From contig CP129489.1 in assembly GCA_030584065.1 (NCBI GenBank), positions 768,640-832,639 on the forward strand: 64,000 bases of DNA. The letters are read 5' to 3'. Made by a program: the position numbers and the translations under genes. Shown piece after piece: positions 33,679 through 42,460 of this stretch. Positions within the stretch are counted from its first letter, which is position 1; each line of letters begins with the position of its first letter. Origin of the DNA: Flavobacteriales bacterium. Its GTDB lineage: Bacteria > Bacteroidota > Bacteroidia > Flavobacteriales_F > PHOS-HE28. The notes beneath the pieces were generated by a model that was not told the DNA's origin, did not search any database, and saw only the letters and a program-made list of their open reading frames with translations.

Positions 33679-35004
33679 ATGCGCCTGTTCCCGATCGCTG
33701 TCGGACTGCTGCTGTCCGCCGAAGCCGTTTCCCAGAACGCCTACCTTACGAATTGCTACGTGCCCCGCTACTGGAAGGCGAACACCGCCTGGGAGATCTC
33801 CGCACGGGTGCGCAACCTCACTTCAGGGGCGCCCTTGGTCACCTTCCGGGTGGACTGGCGATTCAATGGCGGTCCCGTGCAGCAGGGAGGCTGGCAGAGC
33901 ACCACGGGTATCAATCCCGGCCAGTACTGGCCATACGTCCACCCGATTCCGTTCAATGTGCCGGCCGGTAGCGGCACGTTGAAGATCTGGGTGGTGGGGG
34001 TGGGGGAGACCGACCCATCCAACGATACGCTCTTCTTCCCGGTGAACGTCCTCGAAGCATGGGCCACGAAGAGCGTGCTCCTGGAGCAGTACACGGGCAC
34101 CTGGTGCCAATTCTGCCCGGCCCCCAATGCCACCACCAATACGATGGATGCCGATCCGCTCATCGTCGTCGCCAAGCACCACAACGGCGATGAACTGAGC
34201 AATGCCAACAGCACGGCCTATTGGGCGCAGTTCAATGCCGAGTATTCGCCGGCCGGGGTGATGGAGCAGGAAGAGTTCGGCACGCTGCCCGATGACGCCC
34301 AGTACGATCAGTGGCCGGCGCGTGCCGACCAGCGCAAGCTTGGCGTATCGCCCGCTTCCATCGCCATCGTCCCTGCCTTCAATGCCTGGCAGCGGCAGCT
34401 GACGGTGGATGTGGACGTGACCTTCGCCGCGGCACAGACCGGTGAGTTCGTGGTGAATGCCTACCTCCTGGAGGACAATGTGGCCGGCTCACAGACCGGT
34501 GCCCTGCCGGGATACATCCACCAGCAGGTCGTGCGCGATGTCCTCGGCGGGCCGGCCGGCACCACGGGCGTCATCCCAGCGAGCTCTGCAGCAGGCGCCA
34601 CCTACGCGCATCAGTACACCTATGCCGTGCCGGTGGAGTGGAACGCCTCCAACCTACGGGTGGCGGTGACGGTGACCGAGAAGCGCAATGGCGCATCATG
34701 GACGGTGAACGTGGCGGATGCCGGACTGGTCCTGGTGGGCATTGAGGAGCAGCAATCGCTCCTCTTCAGCGTTCATCCGAACCCGAGCGCCGGTGACCTG
34801 CAGCTGACCGTGGGCGGACGGTCTGGCCCTGTGCGCATCCAGGTGCTGTCCATGGACGGCAGGGTCGTCGCTGATCGCACCGAGCAAACCGGGGCTCCGG
34901 AACTGCGAGTGCCCGGCTTCGAGCAGCTGCCGGCCGGGAATTACCTGCTGCGGGTGGAGTGTGCCGGCCGCACCGGTCAGCAGCGCGTAGTGCGGATGCC
35001 TTGA
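33679..35004 (+). CDS. Secreted Omp28-like protein with thioredoxin-type CxxC and T9SS type A domain
   Basis: A 441-residue exported protein with a signal peptide (residues 1-18, ending VSQ). After an N-terminal beta domain (about 20-125) comes an Omp28-related region with YTGTWCQFCPAP: a thioredoxin-fold CxxC (CQFC) at about residue 145, followed by VVAKHHNGDE. Next is a further beta domain (about 240-350) and a type A sorting domain from VHPNPSAGDLQL to the C-terminus. Omp28-like proteins are surface proteins of the Bacteroidota; the CxxC suggests thiol chemistry or simply a structural disulfide. A hairpin terminator follows within 10 nt of the stop. Confidence 0.87.
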   Translation: MRLFPIAVGLLLSAEAVSQNAYLTNCYVPRYWKANTAWEISARVRNLTSGAPLVTFRVDWRFNGGPVQQGGWQSTTGINPGQYWPYVHPIPFNVPAGSGTLKIWVVGVGETDPSNDTLFFPVNVLEAWATKSVLLEQYTGTWCQFCPAPNATTNTMDADPLIVVAKHHNGDELSNANSTAYWAQFNAEYSPAGVMEQEEFGTLPDDAQYDQWPARADQRKLGVSPASIAIVPAFNAWQRQLTVDVDVTFAAAQTGEFVVNAYLLEDNVAGSQTGALPGYIHQQVVRDVLGGPAGTTGVIPASSAAGATYAHQYTYAVPVEWNASNLRVAVTVTEKRNGASWTVNVADAGLVLVGIEEQQSLLFSVHPNPSAGDLQLTVGGRSGPVRIQVLSMDGRVVADRTEQTGAPELRVPGFEQLPAGNYLLRVECAGRTGQQRVVRMP

Positions 35005-35009
35005 ACGGA

Positions 35010-35038
35010 AAGCGCCCCGGCTTTCGGCCAGGGCGCTT
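35010..35038. terminator. Hairpin terminator after the Omp28-like gene
   Basis: An 8-bp stem AAGCGCCC / GGGCGCTT with a 13-nt loop that itself can pair (GGC..GCC). It lies between the stop of the plus-strand gene and the convergent PspC gene and may serve both. Confidence 0.6.
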
Positions 35039-35086
35039 GGCGGTGCGACGGTCCAACCCCTCGTTGCGACCCTCTTTCCACCGCAA

Positions 35087-36817
35087 TCAGATCCGCAGTC
35101 GCAGCAGGCTGAGGAGGGAGGGGAGCTGCACATGGGCCTGGCTCACCACGGTCTTCTGGCCCTCCTCGTCGGGCGTGGGCCCGCTCTTGGGCTTCCCTTT
35201 GGGGAGCGCTGGCGGAGCAGGAATCTCCTGCATGGCCGGCGGCTCCGGCACCAGCTGCCCGGGCCGGCCTTCCTCCAGGCCTGCGGGCGTCATCCGCCAG
35301 GTCTTGCCGATCATGTCGCGGTCCAGCGTGTTGGTCACATTGTCCACGTCATGGATCACCTCCTCGCAGCCGCTGCGGAAGAAGATGCCCTTGCCCACCG
35401 GCACCTGCAGCGTGAAGCGTGCATCCTGGGCGCGGATCTTGTCCGCCGCCGGGAACCGGATCACCGGCGACACCTGCAGCACCTCGCCCTCCTGGCGGTG
35501 ATCCACCGCGATGGCCGAGGCGCGGGCCAGGGCGGCTTTCGCGTTGCGGCCATGGGCCTCGCGCACCACCACCAGGCGGTAGACGCTATCGGGGCTTGCG
35601 GCGACATCCAGGCGGCCCCAGCCGCCGGCGATCATGCCATCCGCCACGTGCAGGCCGTCGAGGTCGACATCCAGTTCGCCTTCCTTGAAGCGGAAGCTCC
35701 AATCCCCTGCGGTCTCTGCCGGCATCAGCGCATCGAGGTAGAGGATGTCGCCGGCGGGAGGGGCCAGGTCAATCGATTCCCGCACGCTGTTGCTGCGGTG
35801 GAACTCGCGGCCGAGCTCGATGCCGACGAGGGTGACCGGGACGAAGGCGGCGATCCACAGGGCGGTGAGGGAAACGCCGAGCCAGCGCGGCGTTTCCGTG
35901 TCGAGCAGAAGCTTGAATCCCGCAAGCAGCAGCCCCACCACGGGAATCAGGCACAGGAGTGCCAGGCCCACCATCAGCCAGATGGTCTGTTCATGCGAAT
36001 TGAACAGGAGACCTGCGAAGTCGAGCAGGCCCATGTCATCGCTCGACCAGGTGGCATGCCAAAGGCCCCAGGTGCCGCCGATGGCCGTGGTGACGAGGCC
36101 CAGCAGGAGGCTGAAGGCGAAAAGGACGATCCCTGCGCCAAGCAGCTTTACGATCACCTGGCCGGCGGCGGAAGAGCGCCTTGAGGCACCGCTGCTCCAG
36201 CGCTTGCCGATCTCGTTGGCCTCATGCGCCACCCGTCGGCCGCCCTCCTCGAAGGCGCGCTTCAGATTGTCCACGGTCACCGGCTCGCCCTCCATGCGCA
36301 GGCGGTCGGCCGGGGTATCAGCCAGGGGCACCAGGATCCACAGCAGGATGTACAGCAGGATGGGCGTGCCGCTCCCGAGCAGGATGAAGACGATCATGAT
36401 GATGCGCAGCCACAACGGGTCCATTCCGATGTAAGCCGCCAGGCCCCCGATGACGCCGCCCACCCACTTGTCGTCAGGGTCGCGGTAGAGGCGCTTGTAC
36501 CCTTTTCCGCCGGCCTCCTGGGCCGTCTGCCCGGCTGTGGCCTGTTCAGCTTGTCCGTCGCCGTAGTCCTCGGGCTGCCCCATCACCGCGATGACGTGGT
36601 CGACATCCTCGATGGAGACCACTTGGCGCTGGCCGGCCATCCGCTCCTGGAAGAGCTCGGCGATGCGCGCTTCGATGTCGGCCATGATCTCCTGCCGGCC
36701 GGCGGTGCCTTCAAGCCGGGCCTTGATGCCCTCGAGGTAGCCCTGCAGGCGCTCATAGGCATCCTCCTCGATGTGGAACACGGTGCCGCTGACATTGGCG
36801 GTGACGGTCTTCTTCAT
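35087..36817 (-). CDS. PspC-domain membrane protein
   Basis: A 576-residue inner-membrane protein. Residues 1-80 are a conserved N-terminal helical domain (TANVSGTVFHIEEDAYERLQ, then IEARIAELFQERM), followed by a linker and a PspC domain with KRLYRDPDDKWVGGVIGGLA and one helix at about 150-175. Four or so further membrane helices lie between about 225 and 340, and the C-terminal 230 residues are a beta-rich extramembrane domain. PspC proteins act in envelope-stress sensing. The gene starts 21 nt after the PadR gene, an arrangement typical of Bacteroidota PadR-PspC pairs in which the regulator controls its own operon. Confidence 0.88.
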   Translation of the reverse strand: MKKTVTANVSGTVFHIEEDAYERLQGYLEGIKARLEGTAGRQEIMADIEARIAELFQERMAGQRQVVSIEDVDHVIAVMGQPEDYGDGQAEQATAGQTAQEAGGKGYKRLYRDPDDKWVGGVIGGLAAYIGMDPLWLRIIMIVFILLGSGTPILLYILLWILVPLADTPADRLRMEGEPVTVDNLKRAFEEGGRRVAHEANEIGKRWSSGASRRSSAAGQVIVKLLGAGIVLFAFSLLLGLVTTAIGGTWGLWHATWSSDDMGLLDFAGLLFNSHEQTIWLMVGLALLCLIPVVGLLLAGFKLLLDTETPRWLGVSLTALWIAAFVPVTLVGIELGREFHRSNSVRESIDLAPPAGDILYLDALMPAETAGDWSFRFKEGELDVDLDGLHVADGMIAGGWGRLDVAASPDSVYRLVVVREAHGRNAKAALARASAIAVDHRQEGEVLQVSPVIRFPAADKIRAQDARFTLQVPVGKGIFFRSGCEEVIHDVDNVTNTLDRDMIGKTWRMTPAGLEEGRPGQLVPEPPAMQEIPAPPALPKGKPKSGPTPDEEGQKTVVSQAHVQLPSLLSLLRLRI

Positions 36818-36838
36818 GGTGGCTGGGGTTGGATCGGC

Positions 36839-37174
36839 CTAGTTGGTGGTCTTGCGGGTGGTCTTCTTCACGGCCTGCACCAGCTCGTCCCAGGTCTGGT
36901 CGAGCTCGGTGAGGAATCGCTCGCCCTCGGTGGTGAGCTTGTAGTACTTGCGCGGCGGCCCGGAGCGTGACTCCTCCCATCGGTAGGTGAGCAGGCCGCT
37001 GTCCTTCAATCGGGTGAGCAGGGGGTAGAGCGTGCCCTCCACCACGATCAGCCGCGCATCCTTCAGGTCCGACAGGATGTCCGACGGGTATCGTTCCCCT
37101 TTGGCCAGCACGCCGAGGATGCAATACTCCAGGACGCCCTTGCGCATCTGCGCCTTTGTGTTGTCGACCTTCAT
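36839..37174 (-). CDS. PadR-family transcriptional regulator
   Basis: A 111-residue winged-helix repressor. The core reads LEYCILGVLAKGERYPSDIL, EGTLYPLLTRLKDSGLL and RKYYKLTTEGERFL, the classic PadR helix-turn-helix and wing, with a short C-terminal dimerisation helix. The ATG at 37174 (MKVDNTKAQMRKGVLEY) is the family-typical start; the frame's TTG at 37204 is unlikely. It heads the operon with the PspC gene. A CATCTTTG element lies 27 nt upstream at 37202-37209 and could be its promoter. The ligand or signal is unknown. Confidence 0.93.
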   Translation of the reverse strand: MKVDNTKAQMRKGVLEYCILGVLAKGERYPSDILSDLKDARLIVVEGTLYPLLTRLKDSGLLTYRWEESRSGPPRKYYKLTTEGERFLTELDQTWDELVQAVKKTTRKTTN

Positions 37175-37201
37175 GATGTGCGGCTTTGGTCCTTGACGTG
37201 G

Positions 37202-37209
37202 CAAAGATG
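37202..37209 (-). promoter_or_regulatory. Putative -7 promoter element for padR-pspC
   Basis: Minus-strand CATCTTTG, 27 nt before the ATG at 37174. First base deviates from TAnnTTTG. Confidence 0.3.
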
Positions 37210-37332
37210 CATGTTTGGTTTGGTACTATGCAAGGCATGGTACCTGTTTATGATGAGCGGTTATCCGGCCGGGGTGAATGGCAGTCCGTCGAATTCCCAT
37301 GGCCGCCTTAGCTTGCGGACCAAGTCCTTACC

Positions 37333-37707
37333 ATGCGCAAGCACCTGTGGAAGATCGTGGTCGTCCTGCTGGCCGCTGCGGCCGTGTTCGCCTACTTCAG
37401 GTACTTCTGGGTCTTTGGCACCGGCGTTAAAGCCGGGGAACTGAATTACGTGGTGCACAAGGGCGTGCTGTTCAAGACCTATGAGGGGAAGATGGTGCAG
37501 ACCGGCATCCGCAGCCAGGCCGGCACCATGCAGAGCTTCGAGTTCCTGTTCTCGGTGGAGGATGAGCGCGTCGCGCAGAAACTGATGGCCAACAGCGGCA
37601 AGCAGTTCAATCTGCACTACCGGGAGTATGTGGCGGCCATACCCTGGCGCGGCCATAGCAGGTATGTGGTGGATAGCATCGTCAGCATGCAGGATGTGAA
37701 CCGCTGA
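37333..37707 (+). CDS. Conserved small membrane-anchored protein of unknown function
   Basis: A 124-residue protein with one N-terminal membrane helix (residues 7-24) and a folded periplasmic domain. The pattern GTGVKAGELNYVVHKGVLFK, then TYEGKMVQTGI, then VEDERVAQKLM and LHYREY belongs to a small conserved Bacteroidota family that is often misnamed 6-phosphogluconate dehydrogenase in databases; it has no such motif. Length is normal for the family. It is divergent from padR and precedes a GT39-like gene by about 80 nt. Confidence 0.82.
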   Translation: MRKHLWKIVVVLLAAAAVFAYFRYFWVFGTGVKAGELNYVVHKGVLFKTYEGKMVQTGIRSQAGTMQSFEFLFSVEDERVAQKLMANSGKQFNLHYREYVAAIPWRGHSRYVVDSIVSMQDVNR

Positions 37708-37789
37708 GCCTGCTCAAGCCTCCTCAGACCAGTCCGTCAGCCACGTGCCAGCCGATCGCCCCCCCCGAAGAGCTTCGAGCGAGGAGCCC

Positions 37790-39316
37790 ATGGAGCGCCG
37801 ATCCCAGCGGCGGCGCTCGGCTGAGCGTGCGCAGGGCAGCGCCTGGCACTGGTTCAAGCACGACCTGGCCGATGCCCGCGAACGGTACGTGAAGCGCACC
37901 TCGGCGGCGCACAAGCGCGTGGTGCTCCTCCTTCTCCTTATCGGTGCGGCACTTCGTCTCTGGTTGGTACTGGAGCCGATTACGGCATCCGAGGCCACGG
38001 CGTATATGGCCTTCGCCGTGCAGCCGTTCGGCGAGGCCGTCTCGGACTATTCATTGCCGGTCAATCACATCCTGCACACCCTGCTCACGAAGTGGAGCAC
38101 GGCACTGCTGGGCGTCAATGCGGTGGGCCTCCGCATGCCGGCCTTCCTGGCCGGTCTGGCTGCGCTGCCGCTCTTCTACCTCTTCGCACGGTCGCTATTC
38201 AACCGGTACATCGCCCTCATGGCCCTGGCCATGGCCGCCGGATACCCTGCCCTGGCCGAACTCAGCGCCATTGCGCACGGCTACAGCATCACTTGGTGTG
38301 CCATGCTGGCTGCCTTCCTGCTGGGCCGGCACCTGGTGCGCGAGAACAACCCGTGGTCCGCACTGTTCATGGGCCTTGCACTGGCCTTGGGGACCTGGGC
38401 CGTTCCATCCATGGTCTTCCCGGCCTTGATGGTGCTGCTCTGGACCCTCTTCAGCATCATGGCCAAGTACGAGCGCTCCTTGAATCAGCGGTTGGCCATG
38501 CTCGGGCTCTCCGCGGCGGTCTTCCTGGCCGGCTCCCTGCTGCTCTACCTGCCGGTGGCGGTGACCCATGGCGTGGACCAGCTCTTCCACCACGTCACGG
38601 AGGGCGATGCTTCGTGGAAGTCCTTCGCTGCGGGGTATGCCGACAAGGTGCTGGAGCTCTGGGTATGGGTGGTGGACCCCGCTTCCACCGGGGTGGCGCT
38701 GCTCGGATTCGCCGGCCTCCTGCATGCCACCTACATCTCGGCCAAGTACAGGGCCATCCTCTTCGCCCTGGTGCTGGGGGCGCTGCCGTTGACGCTGCTG
38801 CTGCGCGATGCGGGCGATCCCTGGCAATGGGCCTACATGCTCTTCTTCCTCCACCTGGGATCGGCCATCGCGCTGTTCTACCTCCTGAAGCTGGTCCAGG
38901 ACAGGGTCTTCCAGGGGTTCGGCAAGCGCACCCGCACGGGTTGGGCGTCCATTGCGCTGGTAGCCGGTTTCGCCAGCGGCACGGGGGTGGCACGCGACCG
39001 GGTGGATCATCTGCCGGAGGCTCCGGCCGCTGCGGAATTCCTGGCCGGTGCGCTGGCGCCCGCGGACAGGCTCTGCGTGGACCCGGCCTGGGAGGCGGCC
39101 ATCGCCTTCAGCCTCCAGCGCCACCGGATCGAAGCCGTGGGCCGGCGCGGGGACCCGCCTCCCGGTGCGCGGCTTTTCGTGGTCGTGGGGTCGCCCGGCG
39201 GCCCCGCTCCGGACGAGGCCGTCAGCCGATGCGGGCAGTCCATCCACGGATTCGAGGAGCCGGGGATGCTGAAGGATTGGCCGCGAATGGAGATCTTCGC
39301 GGCCCGCAAGCGGTAG
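37790..39316 (+). CDS. GT39-like polytopic membrane protein
   Basis: A 508-residue membrane protein with about 10 hydrophobic segments after a basic, soluble N-terminus of 42 residues. The first loop has ITASEATAYMAFAVQPF, where the Glu occupies the place of the catalytic Asp/Glu in GT39/ArnT-like enzymes, and the body shows the family's helix pattern (LRMPAFLAGLAALPLFYLFA). A soluble C-terminal domain of about 95 residues follows. The ATG at 37790 is preceded by GAGGAG at 37781-37786, one of the few SD-like sites in this window. Whether it is an active glycosyltransferase is uncertain because the second acidic residue is absent. Confidence 0.75.
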   Translation: MERRSQRRRSAERAQGSAWHWFKHDLADARERYVKRTSAAHKRVVLLLLLIGAALRLWLVLEPITASEATAYMAFAVQPFGEAVSDYSLPVNHILHTLLTKWSTALLGVNAVGLRMPAFLAGLAALPLFYLFARSLFNRYIALMALAMAAGYPALAELSAIAHGYSITWCAMLAAFLLGRHLVRENNPWSALFMGLALALGTWAVPSMVFPALMVLLWTLFSIMAKYERSLNQRLAMLGLSAAVFLAGSLLLYLPVAVTHGVDQLFHHVTEGDASWKSFAAGYADKVLELWVWVVDPASTGVALLGFAGLLHATYISAKYRAILFALVLGALPLTLLLRDAGDPWQWAYMLFFLHLGSAIALFYLLKLVQDRVFQGFGKRTRTGWASIALVAGFASGTGVARDRVDHLPEAPAAAEFLAGALAPADRLCVDPAWEAAIAFSLQRHRIEAVGRRGDPPPGARLFVVVGSPGGPAPDEAVSRCGQSIHGFEEPGMLKDWPRMEIFAARKR

Positions 39317-39363
39317 CCCGGTCACTCCGACCGTGCCGCGCGCATGCGGACAATCCAAGCGAC

Positions 39364-41058
39364 ATGGCAGAAGAAGGCCGCCAGATCATCTTCAACATGG
39401 TGAAGGTGGGGAAGACCCTCCCTTCCGGAAAGAAGATCCTCAACGACATCTACCTCGGCTTCTACTACGGGGCCAAGATCGGCGTGCTCGGCCTTAACGG
39501 CTCGGGCAAATCCACGCTGATGCGCATCATCGCCGGCAAGGAGAAGAGCTTCGAGGGCGATGTGCACCTCAGCCCCGGCTACTCCATCGGCCACCTCGAG
39601 CAGGAGCCCGAACTCGATGAGAGCAAGACCGTGATCGAGATCGTGCGCGAGGGCGTGCAGCCCATCATGGACCTGCTGAAGGAATACGAGGAGGTGAACA
39701 ACAAGTTCGCCGATGAGGATGTGCTGAACGATCCGGACAAGATGGACAAGCTCATCGCGCGCCAGGGCGTCCTGCAGGACAGAATCGAAGCGAGCGATGC
39801 CTGGAACATCGACCAGAAGCTGGAGGTGGCCATGGATGCGCTGCGCTGCCCCGAAGCCGATCAGCCCATCAAGGTGCTCTCCGGTGGTGAGCGCCGCCGC
39901 GTCGCGCTCTGCCGCTTGCTCCTGCAACAGCCCGACATCCTTCTCCTTGACGAACCGACCAACCACCTCGACGCCGAGAGCGTGGCCTGGCTGGAGCTGC
40001 ACCTGCAGCAGTACAAGGGCACGGTCATCGCCATCACCCACGACCGCTACTTCCTGGACAATGTGGCGGGCTGGATCCTGGAACTGGACCGCGGCGAGGG
40101 CATCCCCTTCAAGGGCAACTACACCAGCTGGCTCGAGCAGAAGACCGCCCGCCTGGCGCAGGAGGAGAAGACCGAGAGCAAGCGCCAGCGCGTGCTGAAG
40201 CAGGAGCTGGAGTGGGTGCGCAGCAACGCCAGCGCCCGCCGCACCAAGAGCAAGGCCCGTCTGCAGAACTATGAGAAGATGCAGAGCGAGAGCGTGAAGG
40301 AGAAGGAGGCCAAGCTCGAGATCTTCATCCCCAACGGCCCGCGCCTCGGCGACAAGGTGATCGAGTTCAAGAACGTGAGCAAGGGCTTCGGCGACCGCCT
40401 GCTCATCGACAACCTCAGCTTCGCGCTGCCACCGGCCGGCATCGTGGGCATCATCGGCCCCAACGGCGCCGGTAAGACCACGCTGTTCCGCATGGCGATG
40501 GGCGCGGAGAAGCCCGATAGCGGCACCATCACCATCGGCGAGACCGTGCAGATCGCCTACGTGGACCAGAGCCACAAGGACCTAGTGGCCGACAAGACCG
40601 TGTACGAGGTCATCAGCGGAGGCCTGGAGAACATCACCTTCGGCAACGTGGTGATGAACACCCGCGCCTACCTGTCGCGCTTCAACTTCAGCGGAACGGA
40701 CCAGAACAAGAAGGTGGGCGTGCTCTCCGGCGGCGAGCGCAACCGCCTGCACCTGGCCATGACCGTGAAGCAGAGCAGCAACGTGCTGCTGCTCGACGAG
40801 CCGACGAACGACCTGGACGTGAACACGCTGCGCGCGCTGGAAGAGGCCATTCAGGACTATTCAGGCTGCGCGGTGATCATCAGTCACGACCGTTGGTTCC
40901 TCGACCGTGTATGCACGCACATCCTCGCCTTCGAGGGCGACAGCCAGGTGTACTGGTTCGAGGGCGGCTTCACCGATTACGAGGAGAACCGCAAGAAGCG
41001 CCTGGGCGGGGACATCGTGCCGCACCGGATCAAGTACCGGAAGCTGGTGCGGGGGTGA
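39364..41058 (+). CDS. ettA: Energy-dependent translational throttle protein EttA (ABC-F)
   Basis: A 564-residue cytoplasmic ABC-F ATPase that binds the ribosomal E site and gates translation according to ATP/ADP. Two nucleotide-binding domains: Walker A GLNGSGKST (about 39) and GPNGAGKTT (about 363); signature LSGGERRRVALC and LSGGERNRLHLA; Walker B LLLDEPTNHLD and LLLDEPTNDLD. The arm and linker region (PTIM) includes ARRTKSKARLQNYEKM. Length and motif pattern match EttA, not Uup or YheS. The in-frame extension upstream to 38092 runs through the previous gene in another frame and is rejected. Confidence 0.96.
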   Translation: MAEEGRQIIFNMVKVGKTLPSGKKILNDIYLGFYYGAKIGVLGLNGSGKSTLMRIIAGKEKSFEGDVHLSPGYSIGHLEQEPELDESKTVIEIVREGVQPIMDLLKEYEEVNNKFADEDVLNDPDKMDKLIARQGVLQDRIEASDAWNIDQKLEVAMDALRCPEADQPIKVLSGGERRRVALCRLLLQQPDILLLDEPTNHLDAESVAWLELHLQQYKGTVIAITHDRYFLDNVAGWILELDRGEGIPFKGNYTSWLEQKTARLAQEEKTESKRQRVLKQELEWVRSNASARRTKSKARLQNYEKMQSESVKEKEAKLEIFIPNGPRLGDKVIEFKNVSKGFGDRLLIDNLSFALPPAGIVGIIGPNGAGKTTLFRMAMGAEKPDSGTITIGETVQIAYVDQSHKDLVADKTVYEVISGGLENITFGNVVMNTRAYLSRFNFSGTDQNKKVGVLSGGERNRLHLAMTVKQSSNVLLLDEPTNDLDVNTLRALEEAIQDYSGCAVIISHDRWFLDRVCTHILAFEGDSQVYWFEGGFTDYEENRKKRLGGDIVPHRIKYRKLVRG

Positions 41059-41081
41059 GCATTGGCCGCCACTTCATCCGA

Positions 41082-41110
41082 AAGGAGCCCGGTGCAGCGC
41101 CGGGCTCCTT
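41082..41110 (+). terminator. Intrinsic terminator after ettA
   Basis: A perfect 11-bp stem AAGGAGCCCGG / CCGGGCTCCTT with a 7-nt loop, followed by GCTTGAT. It is 24 nt past the ettA stop. Confidence 0.8.
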
Positions 41111-41161
41111 GCTTGATGGCCATTCGGGTACTTATTGAGCGTTTGCCTTCAATGGGCCGCC

Positions 41162-41581
41162 TTATTCCTCGCCGAACACATCCACGGTTCCCTGCCGCTC
41201 CACCAGCTTGGTGAACCGGCCATCGTAGTGCGTGGCGCGCACGATGTGGTTGTCGATCCAGTGGTAGTTCCCGCCGCGCGGCTTGCCGAAGAGGATCGCG
41301 TGGTACTTGAAGCCGTGGCGGTCAAGCCATTCGGTGGTCACCGCGCGGTGCTCCTCCAAGCGGCTGGTGAAGAAGGTGATGATGTGCCCTTCGCCGAACC
41401 AGCCGTTGCAGATCTCCAGCGCACCCTCGTAGATGGCGGCTGTTACCATGCGCTCAGGCTCCTCGTTGGGGATGTCCTCGCAGATGGTGCCGTCGATATC
41501 GATGAGGAAGTTCTTCTTCCCCTCGGGCAGCTTCGGGCTGATGCGCTTGCCGTTCTCGTAGGTCTCGTTGAGTTGTGCCAT
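41162..41581 (-). CDS. HAD-superfamily phosphatase-like protein
   Basis: A 139-residue cytoplasmic protein. HAD motif I is FLIDIDGTICED (two Asp, nucleophile and acid) at about residues 25-36; motif II is ITFFTSRLEEHR (Thr/Ser); a late KPRGGNYHWIDNH supplies the motif III Lys and acidic or metal-binding residues. It lacks a cap domain, as in small C0-type polynucleotide or sugar-phosphate phosphatases. The substrate is unknown. The ATG at 41581 is chosen because the longer frame upstream runs across the divergent gene's start. Confidence 0.85.
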   Translation of the reverse strand: MAQLNETYENGKRISPKLPEGKKNFLIDIDGTICEDIPNEEPERMVTAAIYEGALEICNGWFGEGHIITFFTSRLEEHRAVTTEWLDRHGFKYHAILFGKPRGGNYHWIDNHIVRATHYDGRFTKLVERQGTVDVFGEE

Positions 41582-41680
41582 GCTGTGTTCACCGCAGCCA
41601 TGTGGCGAGGGCGAGGAACGAAGTTCGCGCTTGTGGCCCTTCGGCCGAGGGTCCCGCAGGTTCGGCCATGCGTGGAGCGC

Positions 41681-41688
41681 TACATTCG
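41681..41688 (+). promoter_or_regulatory. Putative -7 promoter element directly before the haem-domain gene
   Basis: TACATTCG ending 4 nt before the ATG at 41693, implying a leaderless mRNA. Confidence 0.45.
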
Positions 41689-41692
41689 TCCT

Positions 41693-42268
41693 ATGCGCCA
41701 TCATTTGGTCATTGCATTCGCTATGCTGAGTGCTTGGTCCTGCTCCCCGTCGGTCCCGCCATTCGATGAAGGCGCAGCGATCGAGCACGGGCGGGGCATC
41801 GCAGGGACCACCTTCCAGCAGCTTTCCGCTCGTCTGCAAGCAGCCATGGCCAGCGAGGGACCTTCGGGTGCGTTGCAGTACTGCTCGGTGGCCGCGCTGC
41901 CCTTGGTCGACTCACTTTCCGTTGCGCAGGGCATCCGCATCAAGCGCACCAGCGACCGGATCCGCGCGCCGCATGATGCCCCCGATGCCGATGAAGAGCG
42001 TCGCCTGAACGAAGTGCTCGCCCTGCTATCCGCTGGCACTGCCCCGGCGGACATCCCTCCGCAGGCCGTGGCGCTGGGCGACAGTGTGGCCTACTACCAG
42101 CCCATCCTCATCGCCATGCCCACCTGCCTGAAGTGCCACGGCACGGCCGTCACCGATGTGGACAGTCTGACGCTGGCCGCGATCCGCGAACGGTACCCGC
42201 AGGACGCGGCGATGGGGTATCGAGTGGGCGACTTCCGCGGGTTGTGGACCATCAGGTGGAAGCGGTGA
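41693..42268 (+). CDS. Tll0287-like (DUF3365) haem-binding protein, probable lipoprotein
   Basis: A 191-residue exported protein. The N-terminus MRHHLVIAFAMLSAWSCSPS is a signal with a possible but imperfect lipobox. The domain pattern, with a conserved Cys in ALQYCSVAALPL and a C-terminal CxxCH (CLKCH) at about residue 144, matches DUF3365/Tll0287-like c-type haem proteins, thought to be redox or gas sensors. No sensor kinase domain is fused, so it would be a free periplasmic haem protein. Haem attachment needs the cytochrome c maturation system, which is not in this window. Confidence 0.82.
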   Translation: MRHHLVIAFAMLSAWSCSPSVPPFDEGAAIEHGRGIAGTTFQQLSARLQAAMASEGPSGALQYCSVAALPLVDSLSVAQGIRIKRTSDRIRAPHDAPDADEERRLNEVLALLSAGTAPADIPPQAVALGDSVAYYQPILIAMPTCLKCHGTAVTDVDSLTLAAIRERYPQDAAMGYRVGDFRGLWTIRWKR

Positions 42269-42274
42269 AAGTGG

Positions 42275-42460
42275 TCACCCCCTTCCCTCCTTGATCTCCT
42301 CCACTACCGCCGGATCCAAGAGGGTGGAGGTATCTCCCAGGCTCCCCAATTCATTCTCCGCCACCTTCCTTAAGATCCGCCGCATGATCTTGCCGCTGCG
42401 CGTCTTGGGCGGGCCGTTCACGAACTGGATCTTGTCCGGCTTGGCGATACGGCCGGTCAT
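42275..42460 (-). pseudogene. Remnant copy of the acs 3' end
   Basis: Encodes [20 protein letters not shown], then [20 protein letters not shown] and onward to the usual acs C-terminus. It is a diverged copy (mid-80s percent identity by eye, not computed) of the last 60 codons of acs at 42947-43132. It begins immediately at the toxin stop codon and lacks everything upstream, so it cannot form an enzyme. An in-frame ATG at 42460 overlaps the toxin stop, but translation would give only an AMP-binding C-terminal fragment. Confidence 0.88.

Noticed and set aside
37333-37707. 6-phosphogluconate dehydrogenase
   Set aside because: The name circulates for this small family, but the protein is 124 residues with a membrane anchor and no dinucleotide-binding motif.
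38092-39363. Long in-frame N-terminal extension of ettA
   Set aside because: Translated in a different frame from the GT39-like gene it overlaps; low-complexity Gly/Pro/Arg sequence, and EttA starts normally at 39364.
42275-42460. Independent small gene of 61 codons
   Set aside because: Its sequence is that of the Acs C-terminus; it lacks the adenylation core and starts at the toxin stop, so it is a remnant.
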